Part shown: positions 18,647 to 27,017 of the stretch, piece by piece
Numbering within the stretch: position 1 is the first letter of the stretch
Layout of the letters: each line of letters opens with the position of its first letter
Origin: an uncultured Bartonella sp.
Lineage (GTDB): Bacteria; Pseudomonadota; Alphaproteobacteria; Rhizobiales; Rhizobiaceae
Direction of reading: 5' to 3'
Assembly: GCF_946479275.1 (NCBI RefSeq)
Contig: NZ_CAMLFE010000002.1
Coordinates: 158,482 to 222,481 of the forward strand
Length of the DNA: 64,000 nucleotides
Notes under the pieces: model-generated
The model's input: the letters and a program-made list of their open reading frames with translations, nothing else
Databases searched by the model: none
Told to the model about the DNA's origin: nothing
Made by a program: the position numbers and the translations under genes

Positions 18647-18674
18647 AAAAAAACCTTTGCCGTCATGGTAAAGA
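18647..18674 (-). terminator. Possible leader terminator between riboswitch and metZ
   Basis: On the minus strand CTTTACC (18673-18667) pairs with GGCAAAG (18661-18655) with one A-C mismatch and a five-base loop. The stem can be extended outward, and seven T follow (18653-18647). It ends about 20 bases before the metZ start, so it could be the expression platform of the SAM-II aptamer. Confidence 0.45.
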
Positions 18675-18706
18675 TTGAAAAACAAGATGCCAAAAGTCCG
18701 CTTGAT

Positions 18707-18838
18707 CTTACGGCCTTTTAGCATTTTATCAGGGCTTTATGGAATTGGAACCGACGACACTACGCTGCCATCCGAACACGTTTAAATTCCATAAACCCAA
18801 GCGTGGCTGCAAGCCGGCCGGCCCAAATCACCACGGGA
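18707..18838 (-). promoter_or_regulatory. SAM-II riboswitch upstream of metZ
   Basis: On the minus strand the leader reads CGTGGTGATTTGG, then GGCCGGCTTGCAG, then CCACG. This is the P1 hairpin of the SAM-II (metA-motif) aptamer, CGTGG at 18835-18831 pairing with CCACG at 18806-18802. The 3' pseudoknot strand TGATAAAATGCTAAAAGG follows at 18731-18714, with the GCTAAA element typical of the family. Between them lies an extra hairpin: GGGTTTATGGAATT (18798-18785) pairs with AATTCCATAAAGCCC (18746-18732). High SAM should reduce metZ expression. Assignment rests on remembered family consensus; the inserted helix is unusual in size. Confidence 0.85.
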
Positions 18839-18847
18839 TAAACCTTC

Positions 18848-18874
18848 CTTATGCTCTTCAAAAGCTTGCGTCAA
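18848..18874 (-). promoter_or_regulatory. Candidate promoter of the metZ leader
   Basis: On the minus strand TTGACG (18874-18869) is followed after 15 bases by CATAAG (18853-18848), four of six bases matching TATAAT. The spacing is short. It is placed just upstream of the riboswitch, as expected. Confidence 0.3.
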
Positions 18875-18923
18875 TCCGTGAACGCGTTAAAGAGATAGCA
18901 GTAAAAAGTAAAAGGTAGTCATC

Positions 18924-20018
18924 ATGGCACGCTCAAGCGGCATTCTGGCAGATAGCGATATTCAAAGTTTATTTGAAAATAACATTTTGAAATCGGATCT
19001 GCCGTTAGACAAAGATCAGATACAGCCGGCCAGTCTCGACTTGCGGTTGGGGAAAAAAGCCTATCGTGTCCGTGCTTCTTTTCTCCCCGGACCGGAAAAA
19101 CAAGTTATTGATAAACTTGAACAATTCAAGCTACACGAATTCGATCTGGAAAACGGTGCGGTGCTTGAAACGGGCTGCGTCTATATTGTACCTCTTATCG
19201 AAACGCTCGCACTTTCCGATGAGTTGAGTGCCTCTGCCAACCCTAAAAGCTCGACCGGACGACTGGATATTTTCACACGCATCATAACCGATTACGCACA
19301 AGAATTTGATAAAGTTACCAATGGTTATCATGGAAAACTTTATCTCGAAATAAGTCCGCGTACATTTCCTGTTATTGTTCGCACCGGTTCAAGACTGTCG
19401 CAAATCCGTTTCCGTAAAGGAAAGAGCGGGTTGAATGAAAGCGAACTTCTCGCCCTTCATAAAAAAGAAATGCTGGTTTCCGATGACAATCCCAATATTA
19501 GTGCAAGCGGCGTCGGGCTTTCGATTGATCTCACGGGCAATTCCAAGGGACTTGTGGGATATCGCGGCAAGCATCATACCGGCGTTATCGACGTCGACAA
19601 GCGTGGCGTGGCCGAAGTGCTTGATTTTTGGGAACCGATTTATGATCGGGGTTCCCATTCGCTCATCCTTGATCCGGACGAGTTTTATATTCTCGTGTCA
19701 CGCGAAGCAGTTCACGTTCCGCCGCTGTTTGCTGCCGAAATGACACCATTTGACCCTTTGATCGGAGAGTTTCGCGTTCACTATGCGGGATTTTTCGACC
19801 CCGGTTTCGGCAATAACGAAGCCGGTGGCAAAGGCTCGCGCGCTGTTCTCGAAGTGCGTAGCCATGAAGTTCCCTTTATTCTCGAACACGGACAAATTGT
19901 CGGCCATCTTGTTTATGAGCATATGTTGAGGCATCCGAGATCTCTCTACGGGCGTGATCTCGGCTCAAATTATCAGGCACAGGGCTTGAAACTGTCAAAA
20001 CATTTTAAACCACTTTGA
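18924..20018 (+). CDS. dcd: 2'-deoxycytidine 5'-triphosphate deaminase, double-length form
   Basis: 364 residues, about twice the length of enterobacterial Dcd, as in other Rhizobiales. It deaminates dCTP to dUTP, feeding dTTP synthesis. The N-terminal copy has the trimeric dUTPase-fold signature QIQPASLDLRLGKKAYRVR (about 32-50) and SASANPKSSTGRLDIFTRII (about 103-122), the latter carrying the Ser-Ser-Gly-Arg phosphate-binding motif. The C-terminal half repeats the fold (GAGF-like FFDPGFGN, then AVLEVRSHEVPFILEHGQIVG). AAAAGGTAG precedes the ATG. It is divergent from metZ; the promoter should be in 18880-18915. A tRNA gene follows. Confidence 0.88.
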   Translation: MARSSGILADSDIQSLFENNILKSDLPLDKDQIQPASLDLRLGKKAYRVRASFLPGPEKQVIDKLEQFKLHEFDLENGAVLETGCVYIVPLIETLALSDELSASANPKSSTGRLDIFTRIITDYAQEFDKVTNGYHGKLYLEISPRTFPVIVRTGSRLSQIRFRKGKSGLNESELLALHKKEMLVSDDNPNISASGVGLSIDLTGNSKGLVGYRGKHHTGVIDVDKRGVAEVLDFWEPIYDRGSHSLILDPDEFYILVSREAVHVPPLFAAEMTPFDPLIGEFRVHYAGFFDPGFGNNEAGGKGSRAVLEVRSHEVPFILEHGQIVGHLVYEHMLRHPRSLYGRDLGSNYQAQGLKLSKHFKPL

Positions 20019-20073
20019 TGAGAGGGTGCTTGACAAAAAGCATTAAAGATTGCATCCGTGTGTCACGCATTTT

Positions 20074-20147
20074 GCGGGTATGATGTAATGGTAGCCTGTC
20101 AGCTTCCCAAGCTGAACGCGCGGGTTCGATTCCCGCTACCCGCTCCA
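20074..20147 (+). tRNA. tRNA-Gly, anticodon CCC
   Basis: The cloverleaf is complete: acceptor GCGGGTA (20074-20080) pairs with TACCCGC (20137-20143). The D arm contains TGTAATGGTA, the anticodon stem TCAGC/GCTGA encloses the loop TTCCCAA with anticodon CCC, and the T arm contains GGTTCGATTCC. Discriminator T and an encoded CCA end the gene. It reads GGG codons. Confidence 0.97.
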
Positions 20148-20516
20148 ACTATTTGACTGTTTTTTCTTCCTCTTCTTCCAATATTTTTTGCGCTGACCAA
20201 TTATTTTTTTCTATGGATATGCTCCATTGAATGATTTAAAAATAACAAAACTGTTTTACTTATTTTTAAAATTGAAAAAGTTATATTTCTTCTATTTTAA
20301 TTATTGCACCAAAAAATATTTTTAAATTGAGTTAATATAATAATTACAGAAAATTTTATATATGAAATATTATTATCGTTTTCACTGTAAAAAGCATCAC
20401 TCATCACGCTCATATGAATGTCTTCGAATTGACCCTGCTTCGACTTTATGCAAAGGATTGGCAAAAATAATAATCCAAAAATCCCCGACAATATTTTCAA
20501 TCAGTGAGACGTTCAA
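20148..20516. other. AT-rich spacer between tRNA-Gly and gcd
   Basis: About 370 bases, much richer in A and T than neighbouring genes, with long T and A runs and no supported gene. T-rich sequence just after the tRNA may aid termination. No copy of the tRNA 3' end is found downstream of gcd, so an attachment site is not supported. The gcd promoter must lie here. Confidence 0.4.
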
Positions 20517-22886
20517 ATGATCAGGTTTAAAAATGGCCCTTCAAGAATGACTGTTTGTCTGGTTATTCTTCTAAGCTTGTTGGTATTATTAGCGGGGCTC
20601 TATTTCACTTTTCTCGGGGGATATCTTATCTATCTCGGCAGCCGGACATGGTATTATCTGGCGCTCGGTATCCTGTTGCTTCTGTCGGGTTCGTTCATGA
20701 TCCGGCTCAACCGTTTCAGTGTATGGATCTTCGCGTTTATCTATGTGATGAGCGCACTATGGTCTTATCATGAAGCGGGGTTCGATTACTGGCAGCAATT
20801 TTCCAATCTGTTTGCCTTATCGGTGGCCTTTTTTCTTGTGTTGCTTGCCTATAGGCCGATGGCGCAAAAACAGGGGAAAATCGCAGGCTCCACTTCGCTC
20901 GTTTTGGCCGGTTTTGTATTCGTCGGTATGGCTGCAACAATTGCCAGTTCGTTTATACCGAAAAATGTCATCCACGCGGCAGAAAAAGCCAAAGCCGCAT
21001 TACCGGTGCAACCGGCTAACCAACAAAAAGACTGGAAAAACTGGGGCAATGACGATCATGGCAGCCGCTTTGCAGCCCTTGACCAGATAACACCTGCCAA
21101 TATCAAAAAACTTGATGTTGCATGGATTGCCCACACCGGTGACATTCCCCAAAGTAACGGCTCGGGGGCCGAAGACCAGAATACCCCGCTACAGATCGGC
21201 ACCAATCTTTATGTTTGCACAGCCTATGGCAAAGTGCTCTCATTCGATGTTGATAGCGGTAAACAGAACTGGATGTACGACCCTCATGGAACAGGACCGA
21301 ATTGGCAACGTTGCCGTGGCTTGGGATATCATGAAGCACAGCCAATCAAAGGCATAAAAGTTGATAAGACCTGCAACGCGCAGCTGTTTTTGCCAACGGG
21401 AGATGCAAGGCTTATTGCACTTGACGCGGAAACGGGAAAGCCTTGTGAAGAATTCGGGGATAAAGGCACTGTTGACCTTAAAGTAGGCATGGGTGAAGTC
21501 AAACCCGGTTATTACCAGCAAACATCGACACCGCTCGTTGCCGGTGACGTTGTCATTGTCGGCGGGCGCGTGGCCGACAATTTCTCGACAGACGAACCAC
21601 CGGGGGTTGTCAGAGCCTATGATGTAAAAGACGGCCGTCTTGTCTGGGCTTGGGATCCCGGCAATCCAGATATTCACGGACTTCCGCCGGAAGGACAAAC
21701 CTATACACGTGGAACACCGAATGTCTGGGCGGCAATGTCATATGATGAAAAACTCGGGCTTGTCTATTTACCGACAGGAAATTCGACACCGGATTTCTGG
21801 GCTGGCTATCGCACAGCCGAAGACGATAAATACTCGTCTTCTGTTGTTGCGGTCGATGTGAAAACCGGCGAGGTACGTTGGCATTACCAATTTGTCCATC
21901 ATGACATTTGGGACTTTGATACGCCCGCACAACCTGTCCTGCTTGATGCACCCGATGATGATGGAAACATCGTACCGGCACTTGTTCAGGTCACCAAACA
22001 GGGAGAGGTCTTCCTGCTTAACCGTGAAACCGGCGAACCGATTGCTGATGTCGAAGAAAAACCGGTACCGCAGGGAGATGTTGCCGGTGAACGTTATTCG
22101 CCAACGCAGCGCTTCTCTGTCGGAATGCCGTCATTCGGCAATGCAACTTTAACGGAAGCCGATATGTGGGGAACCACGCCATTCGACAAGCTTCTATGCC
22201 GGATCGAATTTGCCAAAATGCGTCATCAGGGGGTGTTCACTCCTCCGGGGCTTGATTATTCATTGCAGATGCCGGGGTCACTCGGTGGTATGAATTGGGG
22301 ATCTGTCTCGATTGATCCGACATTGAGCTATGTCTTCGTCAATGATATGAGGCTCGGCCTCGCCAATTATCTTGTAGAGCGCAAAGATATTCCCGAAAGT
22401 GCGTCCGGCATTGAAATGGGCATTGTACCCATGGCCGGAACACCCTTCGGTGCCATGCGCATGCGCTTCCTTTCGCCGCTTGGCGTCCCCTGTCAGAAGC
22501 CGCCTTTTGGCACAATGTCGGCAATTGATCTCAAAACCCGCAAAATTGTCTGGCAGGTTCCGGTTGGCACTGTCAGGGACACGGGGCCGCTCAATATCGC
22601 ACTCGGCGTGCCTGTTCCGATCGGAATGCCGACACTTGGTCCCTCTTTAGCAACACAATCCGGCCTTGTGTTCTTTGCCGGAACGCAGGATTTCTATTTG
22701 CGTGCGTTCGATAGCCGCACAGGCAAAGAAATCTGGAAGTCACGTTTGCCTGTCGGCAGTCAAGGCGGCCCTATGACCTATATTTCGCCAAAAACTGGCA
22801 AACAATATATTGTCATTACCGCAGGTGGTGCGCGTCAAAATCCGAAACGGGGTGATTATGTCATTGCCTATGCTTTGAAAGACTAG
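20517..22886 (+). CDS. gcd: Membrane-bound PQQ-dependent glucose dehydrogenase
   Basis: A quinoprotein of 789 residues that oxidises glucose to gluconolactone in the periplasm and passes electrons to ubiquinone. Five transmembrane helices fill the first ~145 residues. An eight-bladed propeller follows, starting at DWKNWGNDDHGSRFAALDQI. The catalytic region HHDIWDFDTPAQP and LVQVTKQGEVFLLNR carry the Asp and Lys that act with PQQ in the E. coli enzyme. Blade repeats such as AIDLKTRKIVWQVPVGT are visible. The length matches Gcd (about 796). No strong Shine-Dalgarno precedes the ATG. PQQ synthesis genes are not in this window. The coding region looks more GC-rich than the AT-rich spacers on both sides. 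Confidence 0.92.
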   Translation: MIRFKNGPSRMTVCLVILLSLLVLLAGLYFTFLGGYLIYLGSRTWYYLALGILLLLSGSFMIRLNRFSVWIFAFIYVMSALWSYHEAGFDYWQQFSNLFALSVAFFLVLLAYRPMAQKQGKIAGSTSLVLAGFVFVGMAATIASSFIPKNVIHAAEKAKAALPVQPANQQKDWKNWGNDDHGSRFAALDQITPANIKKLDVAWIAHTGDIPQSNGSGAEDQNTPLQIGTNLYVCTAYGKVLSFDVDSGKQNWMYDPHGTGPNWQRCRGLGYHEAQPIKGIKVDKTCNAQLFLPTGDARLIALDAETGKPCEEFGDKGTVDLKVGMGEVKPGYYQQTSTPLVAGDVVIVGGRVADNFSTDEPPGVVRAYDVKDGRLVWAWDPGNPDIHGLPPEGQTYTRGTPNVWAAMSYDEKLGLVYLPTGNSTPDFWAGYRTAEDDKYSSSVVAVDVKTGEVRWHYQFVHHDIWDFDTPAQPVLLDAPDDDGNIVPALVQVTKQGEVFLLNRETGEPIADVEEKPVPQGDVAGERYSPTQRFSVGMPSFGNATLTEADMWGTTPFDKLLCRIEFAKMRHQGVFTPPGLDYSLQMPGSLGGMNWGSVSIDPTLSYVFVNDMRLGLANYLVERKDIPESASGIEMGIVPMAGTPFGAMRMRFLSPLGVPCQKPPFGTMSAIDLKTRKIVWQVPVGTVRDTGPLNIALGVPVPIGMPTLGPSLATQSGLVFFAGTQDFYLRAFDSRTGKEIWKSRLPVGSQGGPMTYISPKTGKQYIVITAGGARQNPKRGDYVIAYALKD

Positions 22887-22960
22887 GCCTTAATAAAAAC
22901 AAAAATTCCTGTTTCCCAAGCGTTAAAAAATGTCACCAACATTGGACCGAGTTCAAACTG

Positions 22961-22991
22961 GACCCGTCACTTTCATGTGGCGGGTCATTTT
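22961..22991 (+). terminator. Intrinsic terminator after gcd
   Basis: GACCCGTCAC (22961-22970) pairs with GTGGCGGGTC (22977-22986) with one G-T wobble, loop TTTCAT, followed by ATTTTT. It lies 75 bases after the gcd stop. Confidence 0.8.
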
Positions 22992-23220
22992 TAATGTTTA
23001 TCCGATAAATTTTCAAAACTTAGAAATGAAACTATTAAAAAATAACACTTAAAATTACTAAAAATAATATCTTTATTATATATATTGATTTTCAATTTTT
23101 ATTTTTATTATTATAAAAAATTGTTTTTAAGCAACATTGATATAAATATTTTAATTTTATTTTTCATAAAGAAAAACAATATTCTTAAAACTCATCACGA
23201 CACTGCAAACGTTTTGAATA

Positions 23221-23326
23221 TATTCTAACGGCCTTAAAACGTCGCTGCGGTTAGAAATCAAATTGGCAAAAATTGCCGGAAAAAGAAAATTCTAATAAAT
23301 AGCCCGCAGTTATTGCGGGCTTTTTG
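23221..23326 (+). ncRNA. Candidate small RNA ending in an intrinsic terminator
   Basis: A perfect terminator, AGCCCGCA (23301-23308) with TGCGGGCT (23314-23321) and TTTTT, stands far behind the gcd terminator with no plus-strand gene before it. Upstream, GTTAGAA (23250-23256) can pair with TTCTAAC (23223-23229) or with TTCTAA (23290-23295), and GGCAA/TTGCC (23265-23277) forms an inner hairpin. This could be a free-standing RNA of about 100 bases. The alternative is that the hairpin ends sleB-like transcription from the other strand. No convincing promoter is seen. Confidence 0.35.
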
Positions 23327-23379
23327 CATAGGGTAGCTTGTAAAATGCGCTTTCAATCAAGCTATTTCACGAAACCGCA

Positions 23380-24429
23380 TCAGAACCTTTTGTTCTTATC
23401 CTGTTTTTGTAAAATAGCGCCAATTTCATCGACTTTTTCCTTCGATGGTGTAGGATAGCCAACGGTTGTTGAACCTGTTTGCGTATGGTCAACCGAACGG
23501 GTTGCAGGCTTCGGGGCATAATTATAATGCGCATCGGCGACCATAACCTGTTTTGGAGCAGGAGTCGGTGCCGTTTGGAATGGTAGATCGGGTTCTGGAG
23601 CCTTTTCAACCGGCTTTGCATGGAATACTGCCGGCTTTGCATCTGCTACAATCGTATTGGTTTGGTGAGTAGCTACGCTTTTGTGTGTTGAAAAAGGTTT
23701 GGCTTCAACCGGTACGGGTTGAGCCTGTGCAATCATCACTGGCTCGCTTGTCGGAGCTGTCTTGACCGGAAGTGCAGGTGCCGGTTCCGAAACCGCTTTT
23801 GGGGCTACCGGTTGGGCGCCTCGTCCCGGAGTCGTAAATTGGGGCGCTTTTCCGCTCTTTTCCTGTGCAAAAGCAAAAGCGACATCATAGGGCGCGTCAT
23901 TGGTCGGAACTTGCAATTCGCCGTCACGCCCGCGCTTTTCATAAAATGCGTTGCCACCGGCAACTTGAACATAATGGATATTTTTATAAGGGAATGTCAG
24001 ACCGGCGGTGTGAAAGAACATGGCATTCTTACTCTTTTTCGCCCGCTCGCCGCGTAATACCGCGTCAGCGGCTTCACCCGCTCTTGCCATCGCAGCAGGC
24101 TCGGTCATCGGTTTGGTCAAAACTCCGGGAGCAAATTGATTGGGCTGACCAACAACGCCGCAAATTGTCTTCGGATAAGCAGTCGAATTCACACGGTTCA
24201 TGACGACGGTACCAACTGCAATCATACCATCACGACTTGAACGATTTGATTCAAAATACATTGCCCGCATCAGGCAAGTACGCTCTGTCAGGGGAAAAGA
24301 GGCCTGTTTATTGTTATTTTTATGCCCGAAACCGAAATGGGTCGATGCACAGCCTGTAACGATGAACGGTGCAAGCATGATTGCAGCGGTACTTGCCCAA
24401 CGGAGTTTTTTCATCTTATCAAATACCAT
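23380..24429 (-). CDS. SleB-type cell wall hydrolase, lipoprotein
   Basis: A 349-residue lipoprotein: the basic, hydrophobic N-terminus ends in a lipobox (PFIVTGC, Cys about 27). The hydrolase domain, about residues 48-170, starts at ERTCLMRAMYFESNRSSRDGM and includes AVGTVVMNRV, GQPNQFAPG and ALNAMFFHTAG-like sequence, matching Hydrolase_2/SleB with a putative catalytic Glu in YFES. It should cleave peptidoglycan. The remaining half is Pro-, Ala-, Val- and Lys-rich low complexity with repeated EPAP-type motifs, perhaps a wall-spanning spacer. An ATG at codon 6 is an alternative start. Isolated gene. Confidence 0.85.
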   Translation of the reverse strand: MVFDKMKKLRWASTAAIMLAPFIVTGCASTHFGFGHKNNNKQASFPLTERTCLMRAMYFESNRSSRDGMIAVGTVVMNRVNSTAYPKTICGVVGQPNQFAPGVLTKPMTEPAAMARAGEAADAVLRGERAKKSKNAMFFHTAGLTFPYKNIHYVQVAGGNAFYEKRGRDGELQVPTNDAPYDVAFAFAQEKSGKAPQFTTPGRGAQPVAPKAVSEPAPALPVKTAPTSEPVMIAQAQPVPVEAKPFSTHKSVATHQTNTIVADAKPAVFHAKPVEKAPEPDLPFQTAPTPAPKQVMVADAHYNYAPKPATRSVDHTQTGSTTVGYPTPSKEKVDEIGAILQKQDKNKRF

Positions 24430-25450
24430 TCTTAAGTTTCGTTTTCTTTCTCACCCTATAAAAACAAAGGCAAAAAAAGGCCAAATGAAGGCAGTGCTTT
24501 TTACACCTCCATTGCGATCCGGTTTATTGAACCAAAATCCCTGAAAATGACTATCGCTTTAAACCTTTTAAAATTAATTAACCGCGTTTTTGCGCCCCAT
24601 GGACAACGGCAATGACCAACATTGAAATCACAAATCCAAAACAACCCGACTGTATCCGGAATTAAAACATAACATGTTGTTTTTATTTGTCATTTTATAA
24701 CTAATTTAACAGCAACATACGTTCACATCATCTGCTTGAAGGTCATTTCCTGCGAGTTTGTCACTGCGGTTCTTCACCAATTGTTAACGCTAAACCGACA
24801 AATTGTTCAAAACGTCTGATTTTTTCTCAAAAAGCGGCCACAGAATTCCTCAAACGATAATGTCAGACAGCAATTTTACCGATTGCTTTAGCTAGGTTTT
24901 AGAGCTCTCCACGCGGATATTTCTTTTCATTTTTTCTTTAGATTTTTCGACTTTTCCTACTTTCCCTTTATTGGCGTTCTGCGCATTCGCGTTGTTGTCT
25001 TTAATTTGCTTTCCCTGTTTTGAGCCGGCAATTCCGCTTTTTATTTCCTCATTTGTTACCGGAAAACACTTTATCCGGTGTTTGTCTGAAGCGCGTTTAT
25101 TGCCTGATCCGGACGTTTGGAAAAACTTCGATTGCGTGTGAGAAAAAATGTTTTTTAAAGAAAAGACATAAAAAGCCGTGTCTATTATAACAAACACGCC
25201 TACGTATTTTGACGGTCGAACGCGCGGACAAGTGTCGAAGCGCTCCCCTAATTAAGAAAATGAACATCTTACTGGCAGAACACCCATTCTAAAATGAGGG
25301 CTAGCTATTATTGTTACTGAAAAAGAGTGTTCCTGCTTCATCAAACAATAAAGCGTCATAGCACTGGGATTTCATTGCAACGGGACGCAAGCGTTTTAGG
25401 GGCGTCACTATGCCACGTTTCCCGAACGAAATGCTCCGTTATGTCAGATA
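24430..25450. other. Long spacer with no supported gene
   Basis: About 1 kb lies between the SleB-like gene and phoU. A 101-residue minus-strand frame at 24892-25197 has a Lys/Asn-rich second half but starts at a GTG with a poorly spaced binding site and matches nothing that I know. The region may hold a decayed gene. No strong terminator or RNA gene is recognised. Confidence 0.35.
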
Positions 25451-26173
25451 TTATTTTGCAGTTTTTCCGTCAGCACCAACCTTATAGGTGGTGTCATCGC
25501 GCGGGCGATCCGTGCTCAAATAAGTACCGGTCATGATATAGTGCAATGTCTCTGCAATATTGGTTGCGTGATCGCCGATACGCTCGATATTTTTGGCGCA
25601 AAACAATAAATGCGTGCAAGCTGTAATATTGCGCGGATCTTCCATCATATAAGTGAGGAGCTCGCGAAACAGCGACGTATACATAGCGTCAATTTCTTCA
25701 TCCCTGTTACGCACGGCATCAATCCGTTCAAGCGAGCGGCTGGCATAGGCGTCCAGCACTTCCTTGAGCTGGTTGAGCGTTAGTGTCGCGAATGATTGCA
25801 GGCCATGATATAAGCTTGCCGGTTGCCGGCTTTCGACAATAGCGGCCGCCCTTTTTGCAATGTTTTTGCCCATATCGCCAACGCGTTCCAGATCGGCAGC
25901 GATGCGCATAGCACCGATAATTTCGCGCAAATCCACCGCCATTGGCTGACGTTTGGCAATAATTGCCACCGACTTTTCGTCAATTTCGCGTTCGGTTTCA
26001 TCAAGAAACATGTCATCGGAAATGACTTTTTTAGCGAGCTTCAGATCATTATTCACGACAGCATTGACTGCTTCTTCGATCATCTCGCTGGCAAAAGTTC
26101 CCATTTTCGCAATTTTTGCTTCAAGGTAGCCCAACTCCTCATCGAATGAACGGACGGTATGATTTATTGGCAT
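25451..26173 (-). CDS. phoU: Phosphate signalling protein PhoU
   Basis: PhoU links the Pst transporter to the PhoR/PhoB sensor system and restrains phosphate uptake. The 240-residue protein consists of two similar three-helix bundles; the metal-binding E(D)xxxD-type repeats appear in LRVGDMGKNIAKRA-like sequence near residue 95 and IERIGDHATNIAETL near 200. GGGAG lies before ATG 26173. It is the last gene of pstSCAB-phoU, 17 bases after pstB. It is cytosolic and peripheral to the membrane. Confidence 0.94.
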   Translation of the reverse strand: MPINHTVRSFDEELGYLEAKIAKMGTFASEMIEEAVNAVVNNDLKLAKKVISDDMFLDETEREIDEKSVAIIAKRQPMAVDLREIIGAMRIAADLERVGDMGKNIAKRAAAIVESRQPASLYHGLQSFATLTLNQLKEVLDAYASRSLERIDAVRNRDEEIDAMYTSLFRELLTYMMEDPRNITACTHLLFCAKNIERIGDHATNIAETLHYIMTGTYLSTDRPRDDTTYKVGADGKTAK

Positions 26174-26190
26174 AAGCGTGCTCCCTGAAT

Positions 26191-26949
26191 TTAACCGAAA
26201 CGACCGGTAATATAATCTTGTGTACGTTGCTCTTTTGGCGATGTGAACATCATCTCGGTTTCGCCTACTTCAACGAGATCTCCCAAATGGAACATCGCCG
26301 TATATTGCGAAACGCGTGCAGCCTGCTGCATTGAATGGGTAACGATAACAATTGTAAAATTCTGGCGCAAATCATCAATCAATTCTTCAATGCGGGCCGT
26401 TGCAATCGGGTCGAGTGCAGAACATGGTTCATCCATCAAGATCACTTCCGGACTGACCGCAATGGCGCGTGCAATGCACAAGCGTTGCTGTTGGCCACCT
26501 GAAAGACCGGTTCCGGCATCGTTCAACCGGTCTTTTACCTCATCGAATAAACCGGCCTTGACAAGGCTTTGCTCAACAATCGCATCAAGCTCCTTGCGTG
26601 ATTTGGCAAGTCCATGAATACGCGGCCCATAAGCGACATTCTCGTATATGGACTTCGGGAAAGGATTGGGCTTTTGAAAGACCATACCGACACGGGCACG
26701 CAATTCGACAACGTCAATGTCGGGATCATAAATATCCTGCCCGTCAAGAGTGATAAGGCCGGTGACTTTTGCCCCGTCAATTGTATCATTCATACGATTG
26801 AGACAACGCAGGAACGTTGACTTCCCGCAACCGGACGGACCAATCAATGCCATAACCTGATGTTCGGGAATATCAAGGCTGACACCATGCAAAGCTTCTT
26901 TGGCGCCATAAAACACTTTGACATCCTGACCACGCATCTTGATTTTCAT
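26191..26949 (-). CDS. pstB: Phosphate ABC transporter ATP-binding protein PstB
   Basis: The ATPase of the high-affinity phosphate importer. In 252 residues it has Walker [10 protein letters not shown] (about 36-44), Q-loop VFQKPNPFP, signature [14 protein letters not shown] (about 147-160), Walker [14 protein letters not shown] and the H-loop IVTHSMQQA. These are the diagnostic PstB sequences. It lies 68 bases after pstA and 17 before phoU, all on one strand. Confidence 0.96.
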   Translation of the reverse strand: MKIKMRGQDVKVFYGAKEALHGVSLDIPEHQVMALIGPSGCGKSTFLRCLNRMNDTIDGAKVTGLITLDGQDIYDPDIDVVELRARVGMVFQKPNPFPKSIYENVAYGPRIHGLAKSRKELDAIVEQSLVKAGLFDEVKDRLNDAGTGLSGGQQQRLCIARAIAVSPEVILMDEPCSALDPIATARIEELIDDLRQNFTIVIVTHSMQQAARVSQYTAMFHLGDLVEVGETEMMFTSPKEQRTQDYITGRFG

Positions 26950-27017
26950 TATCGACCTAATCCTATTTCGTCTTGAGCCAGAACAGGCTCGCTAAATCAA
27001 TATGTTCAACGTTTATT

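Noticed and set aside
20118..23379. Attachment site duplication of the tRNA-Gly 3' end around gcd
   Set aside because: No second copy of the tRNA 3' end was found between gcd and the SleB-like gene, and no integrase is present.
24892..25197. 101-codon minus-strand frame with Lys/Asn-rich end
   Set aside because: GTG start with a binding site too close and no internal ATG; no family. It could be a remnant but I cannot support it.
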